From the NCBI RefSeq assembly GCF_900699765.1, contig NZ_CAADHO010000018.1:1-38020 (forward strand): a stretch of DNA of 38,020 bases, in the 5' to 3' direction. The translations under genes were made by a program, and so were the position numbers. The DNA comes from Desulfoluna butyratoxydans (lineage in GTDB: Bacteria > Desulfobacterota > Desulfobacteria > Desulfobacterales > Desulfolunaceae). Below the pieces are notes generated by a model that saw nothing but the letters and a program-made list of their open reading frames with translations, ran no database searches and was not told the DNA's origin. Positions 7,140 through 15,617 of the stretch are shown one piece after another. Every line of letters starts with the position of its first letter. Positions within the stretch are counted from its first letter, which is position 1.

Positions 7140-8954
7140 ATGTTTGAAATTTTTTCCAAGTTAATCGTTCTTCATGACAAGCAAGAACGCCGCAATGTTC
7201 TGTGGCTTTTTGGAATGGTGCTCATAATGGGCCTGCTAGAAGTTGTCGGCGTTGCATCAATTATGCCGTTTATTGCTGTGGTTTCTAATCCTGAAATAAT
7301 TAAAAGCAATATATATTTATCTTTTCTTTACAATACAGTTGGGTTTACTGCTACTGAACCATTTCTTATTTTATTGGGTGCTGTGGTCTTCGTTCTTGTG
7401 TTGGGTAGCTTGATATTTAAGGCGCTTGCAAATTGGGTTCTTGCTCGTTACACACACATGCGTACCTACAGCATAAGCAGCAAGTTATTAGATGGTTACC
7501 TATACCGTCCTTACACATGGTTTCTGAACCGTCACAGCGCAGATTTAAGTAATCTCGTCCTCGCTGAAGTGCAACAGGTCATCAATTATGCACTTATGCC
7601 AGCTGTTCAGTTAATTTCCAATATTGTCGTGGCTATTTTTTTATCTTCGCTTATAGTTGCTGTGGATCCAATGGTTGCTTTGGTTTCGGTGGCTACCATT
7701 AGCTGTGCCTATGTTTTTATATATGTGATTTTGCGTAAATATTTAAAAGCTATAGGTGTTCAACGATTGAATTCAAATTTGTCCCGGTATCAGGTTGTGC
7801 AAGAGGCATTCGGTGGGATTAAGGAAGTGAAGGTTATGGGCCTGGAATGTGCGTATAGTCGTAACTTCCGGAATCACTCATTGCGTTTTGCCCAGTGCCA
7901 GGCGATGAATCAAATTATTGGGCAATTGCCGCGGTTTGCTCTTGAGGGATTGGTTTTTGGGGGAATGCTAATTTTGATGCTTACCTTATTGGTATCAAGA
8001 GGTGGAGAACTCGGCGAGGTACTTCCCATGCTTGTACTTTATGCGTTTGCGGGGACTCGATTGATGCCAGCACTTCAACAAATTTATCTGGGCATGACAA
8101 GGCTTCGGTTTGGCAAACCTGCTTTGGATAAGCTACATAAGGAATTCAAAATCGTAGCAAAAGTTAGCCATAGTGGTCGGTGCAAGTGTAAGTCACCAGA
8201 ACCCGTTCTTTTAAATAGTCGACTTGAATTGCGCAATATTCGGTATACATACCCTTTGGCCGAGAAATCTTCACTGATTGGTCTGAACTTAGAAATCCCG
8301 GCAAAGAGTACTGTGGCGATAGTAGGTAGTACAGGTGCAGGAAAAACTACAGCTGTAGACCTTATCCTTGGTTTGATAATACCACAAGAGGGAGAATTGA
8401 TAGTAGATGGGGTGCCAGTAACAGAACAGAAAACCCTTGGATGGCAGCGTAGTATTGGTTATGTGCCTCAGCATATATTTCTCACCGACAATACGGTTGC
8501 TGGTAATATTGCCTTTGGCGTTCCTCAAAATGATATAGACCGGAACGCTGTCATGCGGGCTGCCAAAATTGCTGAACTACATGATTTTGTAATGAATGAT
8601 CTACCATCTGGCTATGATACGATGATTGGAGAGCAAGGTGTACGCCTCTCAGGCGGTCAACGCCAGCGTATTGGTATTGCACGTTCTTTATATCATGACC
8701 CCAATGTACTTATACTTGATGAAGCGACGAGTGCTTTAGATAATTCCACAGAGAAAAAGGTGATGGATACTGTTCATTCTCTCGGGCAGCGAAAGACTGT
8801 TATTATGATTGCGCATCGGTTAAGTACGGTACAGGATTGTGACATTATTTTTTTGTTGGAGAACGGTGAACTTATTGATAGTGGTACATATGATGATTTA
8901 ATTACAAATAATAAAAGCTTTCAGTCTATGGTGGCAGCAGCAGTAAATAAATAG
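7140..8954 (+). CDS. ABC-type lipid-linked glycan exporter/flippase (MsbA/PglK-like)
   Basis: This 604-residue half-transporter has a membrane domain fused to an ATPase. The N-terminal ~330 residues carry about six membrane spans. The nucleotide-binding domain has Walker A VGSTGAGKTT (about residue 395), signature LSGGQRQRIGIA (about 502), Walker B VLILDEATSALD (about 522) and switch His in IAHRLST (about 557). Such proteins move lipid-linked sugars across the inner membrane. Co-occurrence with a PglC/D/E/F-type gene set makes a PglK-like flippase attractive (inference). ATG 7140 starts only 9 nt after the duplicated target site of IS4 copy A, and the Shine-Dalgarno (ACGGT within and after the duplication) is weak. 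Transcription must come from inside, or through, the IS copy. No Wzx-type flippase is visible in the window. Confidence 0.92.
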   Translation: MFEIFSKLIVLHDKQERRNVLWLFGMVLIMGLLEVVGVASIMPFIAVVSNPEIIKSNIYLSFLYNTVGFTATEPFLILLGAVVFVLVLGSLIFKALANWVLARYTHMRTYSISSKLLDGYLYRPYTWFLNRHSADLSNLVLAEVQQVINYALMPAVQLISNIVVAIFLSSLIVAVDPMVALVSVATISCAYVFIYVILRKYLKAIGVQRLNSNLSRYQVVQEAFGGIKEVKVMGLECAYSRNFRNHSLRFAQCQAMNQIIGQLPRFALEGLVFGGMLILMLTLLVSRGGELGEVLPMLVLYAFAGTRLMPALQQIYLGMTRLRFGKPALDKLHKEFKIVAKVSHSGRCKCKSPEPVLLNSRLELRNIRYTYPLAEKSSLIGLNLEIPAKSTVAIVGSTGAGKTTAVDLILGLIIPQEGELIVDGVPVTEQKTLGWQRSIGYVPQHIFLTDNTVAGNIAFGVPQNDIDRNAVMRAAKIAELHDFVMNDLPSGYDTMIGEQGVRLSGGQRQRIGIARSLYHDPNVLILDEATSALDNSTEKKVMDTVHSLGQRKTVIMIAHRLSTVQDCDIIFLLENGELIDSGTYDDLITNNKSFQSMVAAAVNK

Positions 8955-9104
8955 AGGTACAAGCTATATAGTAAAAGTTGAAATGAATAATCTTTTATAC
9001 ATCATTGATGTCCAAAATGGTATTTGATCGGATGTAAACCGGAGAGAATTTCAAAAGAAGCTCCTCATAAGTCATTATTAACTATAGTTTCGGACTTGTC
9101 GATT

Positions 9105-9666
9105 GAGTTATGTTTGTCGGCAAGTTCAAATGCTTACCTGGTGATCCTTAAAAAACAGACTGAGGCAAGTTTCAAATATCTTTTTGATCTTTTTAGTCAA
9201 ACTATTTCCGACAGAATCAATTTGGAAGACATGCTGCATCACAAGCTCCAGTATCCCCTCAATTGACTCCATCAAAGTGATATCTTTGATCTCTTGTGAA
9301 CAAAATCTGAAGAGCTCTCCGAATGTCCGGGGGGCTTCATGTTGGCGTAACCGCCATGCCGTAAACTAATACCTGAGAAAGACAACCGATATCTGGGCAA
9401 TCAACGCATCGAAATTGCGACTTTGAATGTCAGATTCGAAGGTGTAGGTGCTGTTTGCCATTTTGAAAAAGATTCCAATATCCCAACGTTTGCCGTATAT
9501 TCTGACAACTTCTTCGGCAGATAGCTGAGTATCGGAGCAATAGTCATTTCTGGTGTACAGCATATTTGGGATAATGGCGTATCCTGTGGATTGATTCCCG
9601 CAAAGAATCCAACCAACAGGAGAAAATACGCCATGAGTCAACCTACCTTGAAAGCTGTTTCATGAC
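9105..9666 (-). pseudogene. Second IS4-type transposase, C-terminal fragment
   Basis: The minus-strand frame at 9366-9641 reads ILCGNQSTGYAIIPNMLYTR, then EEVVRIYGKRWDIGIFFKMA and DALIAQISVVFLRY. This matches the C-terminal Y-x-K-R-W-x-I-x-x-F-F region of IS4-type transposases (here WDIGIFFK). The expected acidic residue is changed to Gly (family: WDIEVFFK). Past a stop it continues in other frames with TFGELF and EIKDIT, as in the family C-terminus. The N-terminal half is absent. About 135 bp of it recur inverted at 2375-2509. Confidence 0.75.
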
Positions 9667-9683
9667 AACTTGTATGTAAAGTC

Positions 9684-9871
9684 ATTTATACGACAAATGC
9701 TATCGAATCTTTGAACGCATAATTACAGAAAATCACAAAGAAACGGTGAGCTTTTCCAACAGAGAATTCAGTGCGAAAGGTTCTGTACCTGGCAATATTA
9801 AAGGCTTCCGAGAAGCGGTCGCGCCCCATCAGGGACCGGGCAGCTGCCTCAACGATTTTCGATTGTGTTTA
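9684..9871 (+). pseudogene. IS256-family transposase, C-terminal fragment
   Basis: Reading from ATT at 9684 gives IYTTNAIESLNA, a stop, then LQKITKKR. A frame change is followed by SVRKVLYLAILKASEKRSRP and IRDRAAA, ending at a TAG at 9869-9871. TTNAIESLN is a hallmark of the IS256/Mutator C-terminal region that holds the last catalytic Glu. Only this end of the gene is present. It is a separate fragment from the one at 34-541, which lacks this part. Confidence 0.75.
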
Positions 9872-10648
9872 GGGCAGAGTTCCTTTTTGATTTAAGCGCT
9901 AGATACACAGATTATTTGACAGTCTGCTGACCAACCTATGACATTTGGAGCTACTACGATTGCAGCTATTTATAAGGACCGCTGGTAAATTGAACAGTTC
10001 TTCAAAGCGATAAAACAGAATCTGCGAATCAAAATACTCGTTGGGACCTCTGAAAACGCCTTGATGGTACAGATTTGCAGAGCACATATCGCAATGTTGA
10101 TCATTAGATTTCTTCAGGCAAAATCAACGCTTGTCTATTTACTGTCAAACCAGGTTGCCATTTTGAAATGGAATCTGATTACACTTCGGGACTTTTGGTT
10201 ATAGAGATCACAGCAAATATGATGGCTACCACTTGAGATTTTGCAAGTACAGGTAATGCGTGCATTTACATGCGTTGGACAGCTGATAGATCAATGGGGC
10301 TGTTTTATTTAATTGAGCAACCTTCTTATAATCACAGTGATATCTCAAAGAGAATTTTTAGTTTATAGGCTGTTTAGGACAGTAGTGTTTTCTAACAATT
10401 CACAGTTTGAATAATTAAAAAACCATCATTTAGATTTTTTTTACGGGTGATTTGAGATAGTATAACCATCTCAACAGGTAGAACATAAACGGAAATATAT
10501 TTTAGACAACTTGTAAAGAGACTATAACACAAATAGCAAACTTTTTGCATTTTGAATGGTTAGGGTAATTTAAAAAAAGTATTATCTTTATTTGCAAATT
10601 TTTAAAACCTTTAATCGTTATATAACAATTTCAACATATGGTGAATCA

Positions 10649-11395
10649 ATGTCACAGCGAATAGATGAATGGATTGAAAAAGATAATAAAGATTATCATG
10701 AACGCCAGTTTAAGGAAATATATAGAAGTACAGTTGTGTTTTGTGATTGGTTAGAAGAGATAGGCTATATAAATTCAGACAGCGAATTAAAAATATTAGA
10801 TGTCGGAACTGGTCAGGGTGCTAATCTTTACTATATGGGAAAGCGTTATCCTAAATGTAAATTTGTCGGTATTGACATTAATGCAGAAAATGTAGAAATT
10901 GGAAATAATTTTTTGGAATATGCTGGGATCCAAAACTGTCATATAGAAGTAGGTGATATCTATAATTTGAACAATAAATATATGTCAGAATTTGATGGCG
11001 TCGTTTCATATCAGACTCTTAGCTGGCTTCCTGGGTTTGAAGAACCGTTAGAATCTTTTGTCCAAATAGATGCAAATTGGATTGCTTTGTCGTCGTTATT
11101 TTACGATGGTCATATATCCTGTACAATTGACGTAAACCAGTATAATCCTGATTCAAATCAAGAACTATCTATATATTATAATGTGTATTCAATCCCCTCT
11201 GTCAGAAGTTTTTTGCTCAATAGAGGATACTCTGATTTTATATATACTCCATTTGAGATAGATATTGATTTGTCTAAACCAAAGAATAATTTAATGGGAA
11301 CTTATACTGAAAAATTAGCTGATGGTAAAAGATTGCAAAGATCGGGTCCGCTACTTATGCCTTGGCACTTTATAGGAGTTAAAAGAGCAAGTTGA
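10649..11395 (+). CDS. Class I SAM-dependent methyltransferase
   Basis: The product is 248 residues with a Rossmann-type methyltransferase core. Motif I is ILDVGTGQGANL (about residues 46-57), the acidic residue ending beta-2 lies in VGIDINAENV, motif II-like sequence is VEVGDIYNL, and the post-I region is FDGVVSYQTLSWLP. I chose ATG 10649 because GGTGA lies 5 nt upstream and the in-frame TTG at 10592 adds only low-complexity residues. It follows the mosaic IS by about 260 bp of AT-rich sequence and precedes the KpsS-like gene in the same direction. A sugar O- or N-methyltransferase role fits the context, but the substrate cannot be told from sequence. Confidence 0.83.
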   Translation: MSQRIDEWIEKDNKDYHERQFKEIYRSTVVFCDWLEEIGYINSDSELKILDVGTGQGANLYYMGKRYPKCKFVGIDINAENVEIGNNFLEYAGIQNCHIEVGDIYNLNNKYMSEFDGVVSYQTLSWLPGFEEPLESFVQIDANWIALSSLFYDGHISCTIDVNQYNPDSNQELSIYYNVYSIPSVRSFLLNRGYSDFIYTPFEIDIDLSKPKNNLMGTYTEKLADGKRLQRSGPLLMPWHFIGVKRAS

Positions 11396-11601
11396 TAGAT
11401 TAATACTGGGTGTTTTATGTGAATTTTATTAAGGCTTTGAGAGTAAATTATCTCGATGTAATTACATTGATTGATGAACGAAAATAAGAGAGATTGGTTA
11501 TCTGCCTGAGCTTGAGATGTACAAATATTGGATCCGACTGATTGGTGGCAATAACAGGTCTCTTTAGGTTGAGTAAATCTATAGAAGTTAGAGATATAAA
11601 T

Positions 11602-13041
11602 ATGTCTGAAGATGGAAAATTGACAATTGTGATTGATCCAGGCTTTTTGCCAGCGTTGGAGATCAAATCGGTACTTGAGCATTATGCGCCGGCTTGTGAA
11701 ACGAGGGTAGTTTATGCGAAATCCAAGATCCGAACTCGCTGGAGAGGTAGCCATTTACCCGATAAAAGTGTCTCATATGATGCAATCGAAACACATTTTC
11801 AAGGTTTTGATGGCGTAGTTGTGAACAATTACATTGAAGGCTTTAAATCTTTTCTGAACGATCATCGAAACTTATTGATTTGCGAGAGATGCCTACATCC
11901 TCGATATGGTAACAGCGTTTTTCATCAAATCCGTCGCTTGGAAAAATTGTTTTTTGGGTCTTTGAATTATCTTAATGATGTAAAGCCTGATTATGTGCTT
12001 TTTTTTGCGACCCCACATAATCCTAAAGTTATGGCTTTGGAAGCGGCTGCCAATCATCTTAATATCCCGGTTTTAATCGTCGAATATACACCTATTTTGT
12101 GGAGATATTGGGTAATATCAGGTGTCGATAAATACACTCATATCCCTTTGCTTAGTTGTTGTGAAGGTGGAAACGACCCCGAGTTGGTTGAAAAAGAAGT
12201 GACACGGTTTATAAAAGAAAAAAATCAGAAGTACGAAGTTGCAATACCGCAATATGAAAAGATACATTTGGATAAAAAAAAAGGTAAGTTTTGGTCATGG
12301 GGAAAAGAAGTCCTCCACCACAAATTTCGTATCCCATCCCTGATCAGGAAGAGGCGATTGTTTAATTCATATTGTCGTCATGTTCAACCTTATTGTTCTT
12401 CAGATCCAAATATTGTGTTTTTTTTACATTTTCAGCCTGAGAAAACCACAATGCCTGAGGGATTAGATTTTGGGCAACAGTGGATAGCCATACGGACACT
12501 TTCTTTGTCATTACCTGAAGGTTATAATTTGTTGGTGAAAGAGCATCCATCAACATTTACTAATTATACTGATTTAATGTATCGGCATGCAAGTTTTTAC
12601 GAAGATATAGCGAGTCTTCCGAATGTATGCATTGTTCCTTTAGAGTCTGATACATTCGAACTTATTGATAGTTCATGTGCAATAGCCACGATAACAGGTC
12701 ACGTTGGTGTAGAGGCATTATCAAGAGGTACCCAAGTAATAGTTTTTGGAAATGCCAGTTATCGAAATGCTCCTGGCGTGTTTTGTGTCTCAAACGAAAA
12801 AGATGTAGCAAATGCGATTACTAATATACTTCAATCTGATGATAAGGCGATGATAATAAATAAAATGGAGCAATATCTTGCATGGGTTGTCGAGAATTCT
12901 ACAAGTGGTTTGCAACACGGTAACGTAGATTTTGAAGGCGATTTGTTTGGTGAAATAAGACCATCAGGCCACTTGCGTCTTTTTCGAAATATTTTGGAAC
13001 GGCTAATCGAGGGGAATAGTATGGCTTCAGTTGACAGGTAA
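11602..13041 (+). CDS. Capsule polysaccharide biosynthesis protein (KpsS/KpsC-like glycosyltransferase fold)
   Basis: This is a 479-residue soluble protein. The C-terminal half has features of the capsule-synthesis (Capsule_synth, KpsS/KpsC-type) superfamily: a long strand with FFLHFQPEKTTMPEG (about residue 273), LLVKEHPSTF (about 312) with the conserved KEHP, and GHVGVEALSRGTQVIVFGNA (about 371-390). KpsS and KpsC are Kdo-transferring GT-B-like enzymes, and relatives in O-antigen clusters are mostly uncharacterised. ATG 11602 is preferred over an in-frame TTG at 11542 because the protein starts naturally as MSEDGKLTIVIDPG; the Shine-Dalgarno is weak. The stop is 14 nt before IS4 copy B, so the insertion barely missed the gene. 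A run of nine A near 12274 falls in the LDKKKGKFW segment. Confidence 0.72.
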   Translation: MSEDGKLTIVIDPGFLPALEIKSVLEHYAPACETRVVYAKSKIRTRWRGSHLPDKSVSYDAIETHFQGFDGVVVNNYIEGFKSFLNDHRNLLICERCLHPRYGNSVFHQIRRLEKLFFGSLNYLNDVKPDYVLFFATPHNPKVMALEAAANHLNIPVLIVEYTPILWRYWVISGVDKYTHIPLLSCCEGGNDPELVEKEVTRFIKEKNQKYEVAIPQYEKIHLDKKKGKFWSWGKEVLHHKFRIPSLIRKRRLFNSYCRHVQPYCSSDPNIVFFLHFQPEKTTMPEGLDFGQQWIAIRTLSLSLPEGYNLLVKEHPSTFTNYTDLMYRHASFYEDIASLPNVCIVPLESDTFELIDSSCAIATITGHVGVEALSRGTQVIVFGNASYRNAPGVFCVSNEKDVANAITNILQSDDKAMIINKMEQYLAWVVENSTSGLQHGNVDFEGDLFGEIRPSGHLRLFRNILERLIEGNSMASVDR

Positions 13042-13055
13042 TTTCTATTTCAAGT

Positions 13056-14185
13056 CACTGTTGTTCAAAATAGGAAGTAAACCGGTGAGAATTTGAAAAG
13101 AAGCTCCTCATAAGGCATGGTTAAGTTTGCCAACAAAGACCTCGCCAAACAAGGAGCATATCAATGGTACGTCATGCCATCCTTTTCAGCCAAATCATAG
13201 GTTTTTTTGACCGTAACCAGTTTGCCCGCTTAGTCTCTGACCACGACGCAGAAAGAAATGCAAAAGGCATTTAAATGCTGGAACCATTTTGTTTCGATAC
13301 TTTTTAGCCAAATAGCTCAAGCAAAAAGCCTCCGAGAAATATCTGGTGGTTTGGCCTCAGCCAATGACAAGTTGAGGCACCTTCGAATGAAACAATCCCA
13401 AAGCAAATCGACACTGTCATATGCAAAGCAGAAGGGACCCTGGGAGATGTATAGAAGTCTCTTTTATAAAACCCTTTGGTAAATGTCAGGCTCTTGCACC
13501 GGCCAAGCATAAGTTTTGGTTTAAGAACAAATTATTGTACTTGACAGCTCAACGATTTCCCTTTGCCTGGGGCTGTTTCCATGGGCAAAATTTCGAAGAA
13601 CAAAAGGTGCAGTTAAGCTGCATCTCCTTTTAGACAATGATGGCTACCTGCCAAGTTTTGTGTATATCACAACAGGTGGTACGCATGATGCTAATGTAGC
13701 GGCAAATTTGAATATCGCCCCAGAATCAATAGTGGCAATGGACCGAGCCTACAACAATTGCAGTCATTTATAAGGACCGATGGCAAATTGAGCTATTCTT
13801 CAAAGCGATAAAGCAGAATCTGCGGCTCAAAACACTCGTTGGAACTTCTGAAAACGCCCTGATGATACAGGTTGGACAGCACTTATCGCTATGTTGATCA
13901 TCAAGTTCCTTTAGGCAAAATCAAAGTTTGGCTGGTCACTGTCAAATATAGTTGCTTTTATGAGGTGGAACCTGTTTACACACAGGGATTTGTGGACCTG
14001 GATAGATCAGCCATATGATGTGCTACGACTTGAGCCTATATCAGTACATTTAATGCTTCCAATTACGTGAGTTGGACAGCTGTCAGAATAAAGGGGTCTG
14101 TTTTATAAGAATTGAACAAAATCTAATAATAACAGGTGCCTCTTTAAGAGAATTACCCTCTGAGAGGCTATTGGGGACAGTAGTG
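13056..14185 (+). mobile_element. IS4-family element, copy B (internally deleted)
   Basis: The left end CACTGTTGTTCAAAATAGG at 13056 and the right end GGGGACAGTAGTG at 14185 are the same inverted repeats as in copies A and C. Flanking 9-mers are ATTTCAAGT (13047-13055) and CTTTCAAAT (14186-14194), 7 of 9 identical, probably a decayed target duplication. It is about 270 bp shorter than copy C. Compared with copy C it lacks a segment after the GACCGAGCCTAC region near 13750. A ~10-bp deletion is also visible just inside the left end. It accounts for nearly all of the gap 13042-14235. Confidence 0.88.
13163..14070 (+). pseudogene. IS4-family transposase, copy B (dead)
   Basis: This starts as in copy C with ATG 13163 (MVRHA…), keeps the AQAKSLREISGGLA region and RHLRMKQ, and then changes frame around 13420-13480. 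It continues with KNKLLYLTAQRF and the equivalents of the first Asp region. A deletion of ~270 bp near 13750 removes the segment following the second catalytic Asp. The Glu region (KDRWQIELFFKAIKQNLR) follows before the probable end at 14070. The several frame breaks plus the deletion rule out function. Confidence 0.83.
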
Positions 14186-14235
14186 CTTTCAAATAAATTT
14201 ATTCAATGGTAAGACATATTTAAAAGGTTTGTGTT

Positions 14236-15003
14236 ATGCTAAAAAATGTTCTACGTATCGTCGATTTTTTAATTAATCACCCAACGTCATTCGTAAATGT
14301 CAATCTTTGGGCTCGTACAGAACTGCGGAATAATCAATTAACTGCTATGGCAGACGCAACAGGATCTGATAAAGGGTCTAAGAAGCATATGTTCACGCGT
14401 ATCTATGACGCATTGTTTGCCGATAAGCGTAAGGATGTAGCTAATCTACTTGAAATCGGTCTTTTATGCCACAAAGATCAGAATCTGATTGGAGGAAAGT
14501 CATTTTCTTCTGTGCCCTCCCTTGAAATGTGGGCCAAATATTTTCCTTTAGCGAGAATTTATGGTTTTGATGACAAAGACTTTACCTCAGCTCGTGGTAC
14601 TTGGACACAAATATTTAGAGGGGATCAGTGCAAACGAGAAGATCTTGCTCAGATTTCAAAAGTTCAGGAACCTTTTGATGTGATCATAGATGATGCTCTT
14701 CATGCGTCTTATCACCAACAAATTACTTTTTCATATTTGTTCGGGTTGGTCAAGCCTGGCGGGTATTTTATTATTGAGGATCTGCACTATCAGCCCTGCT
14801 GGGCTGAAGAACAATATCCTGTTGGTAAAACCTTTGATTACCTCAGAAAATTAAATGAAGAAGGTGTTTGGACTTCTCCGGTAGCAACATCTGAAGAGCG
14901 GTTGGAAATTGAGTCTAATGTAGAATCGGTTGATTTTTTCGACAGCATGAGCCAAGGGGTATCTGGTGCCAACGCTTTGGCAGTCATTAAGAAAAAGTCT
15001 TGA
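14236..15003 (+). CDS. SAM-dependent sugar O-methyltransferase, MycE/macrocin-methyltransferase-like
   Basis: The 255-residue protein has the layout of metal-dependent sugar O-methyltransferases such as MycE-type and related CmcI-like proteins. It has ADATGSDKGSKKH near residue 37, LLEIGLL as motif I (about residue 73), RIYGFDDKDF (about 110), FRGDQ (about 130), FDVIIDDALHASYHQQ (about 147-162) and GGYFIIEDLHYQPCW (about 174). The paired Asp in IIDD and the Glu-Asp in IEDLH are likely Mg2+ ligands, and His residues nearby may act in catalysis. ATG 14236 is preceded by AAAGG at about 8 nt. It stands alone between IS4 copy B (ends 14185) and the MITE-like element (15122). Methylation of a hydroxyl on a sugar of the surface glycan is the most likely role. 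Confidence 0.83.
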   Translation: MLKNVLRIVDFLINHPTSFVNVNLWARTELRNNQLTAMADATGSDKGSKKHMFTRIYDALFADKRKDVANLLEIGLLCHKDQNLIGGKSFSSVPSLEMWAKYFPLARIYGFDDKDFTSARGTWTQIFRGDQCKREDLAQISKVQEPFDVIIDDALHASYHQQITFSYLFGLVKPGGYFIIEDLHYQPCWAEEQYPVGKTFDYLRKLNEEGVWTSPVATSEERLEIESNVESVDFFDSMSQGVSGANALAVIKKKS

Positions 15004-15121
15004 TATATACTAAGGGATAGATAATAGATCCGATATTTTCGTTCATCGTAAACTATATTTCTTTGGTCTGTAATGAATTGTATGTCGGGTGTTTTTTGAC
15101 CTCGTTAGATATTTTTCTTGT

Positions 15122-15377
15122 GGTTCATCAGGTTTTTCCGTATTTCGCATGACGTCGAAGTGAGAATACGCCGTGAAAACAGCGTACTGGTCCTTTTCGC
15201 TCATAGTAGCCCAAAAACATCTCCATACACCTTGTCAAGGCCGAAGCGCGAAGCGTGCAACGCAGCCATAAGGTGTGTGGAGATGGTCACGAAGTCGTCA
15301 TGAGCGGAAATTACCATCCATGGCAAGCTTTTGAATCGATAGCCGACACCTTCAGTTACGCTTAATCCGGATGAACC
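15122..15377. mobile_element. MITE-like hairpin element, second copy
   Basis: This is 256 bp and clearly related to 6693-6959. It begins GGTTCATCAGG and ends CCGGATGAACC, so the terminal inverted repeats are better kept than in the nested copy. The central palindrome (arms near 15218-15242 and 15263-15288) is degraded: the right arm lacks the TTGAC-type segment. The flanking 8-mers (TTTCTTGT and ATAATTCA) do not match, so no target duplication is visible. It lies in the gap 15004-15617, where I see no gene; the rest of the gap is AT-rich. Confidence 0.8.
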
Positions 15378-15617
15378 ATAATTCAGTACTTCAACTCTAA
15401 TTGGATATCGATGTCACTATGGATAGTTTTTTTGTAAAGAATTGCAAAATTACGATTTGTAAATCCTAAGTGTTTTGTATTTAGCTTTTTTGTGTTAACA
15501 AAACGAGTCTTAAACTATGACTGTATTGGTGTTTTAATAAATATTATGATTTATAATTGCCGTTAATGACTATGGCATAGAAACATTAAAGATACTAATC
15601 TGAGTTGTCTAAATATA

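Larger units (their letters stand above)
9003..10387 (+). mobile_element. Mosaic IS4-family element, copy E (ends kept, centre replaced)
   Basis: The left end at 9003 (CATTGATGTCCAAAATGG) and right end at 10387 (GGCTGTTTAGGACAGTAGTG) match the IS4 family ends in this window. The first ~90 bp and the last ~500 bp belong to that element. The centre is foreign: a minus-strand fragment of a different IS4-type transposase (about 9105-9641) and an IS256-type C-terminal fragment (9684-9871). Total length (1385 bp) is close to that of copy C (1398 bp), probably by chance. I see no convincing 9-bp duplication at the borders. Apart from these remnants 8955-10648 holds no gene; 10388-10648 is plain AT-rich sequence before the methyltransferase. 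Confidence 0.75.

Noticed and set aside
8994..10396. 9-bp target duplication around the mosaic IS copy
   Set aside because: TTTATACAT and TTTTCTAAC share too few positions to be more than chance.
15114..15385. 8-bp target duplication around the second MITE copy
   Set aside because: TTTCTTGT and ATAATTCA do not match, even allowing two or three changes.
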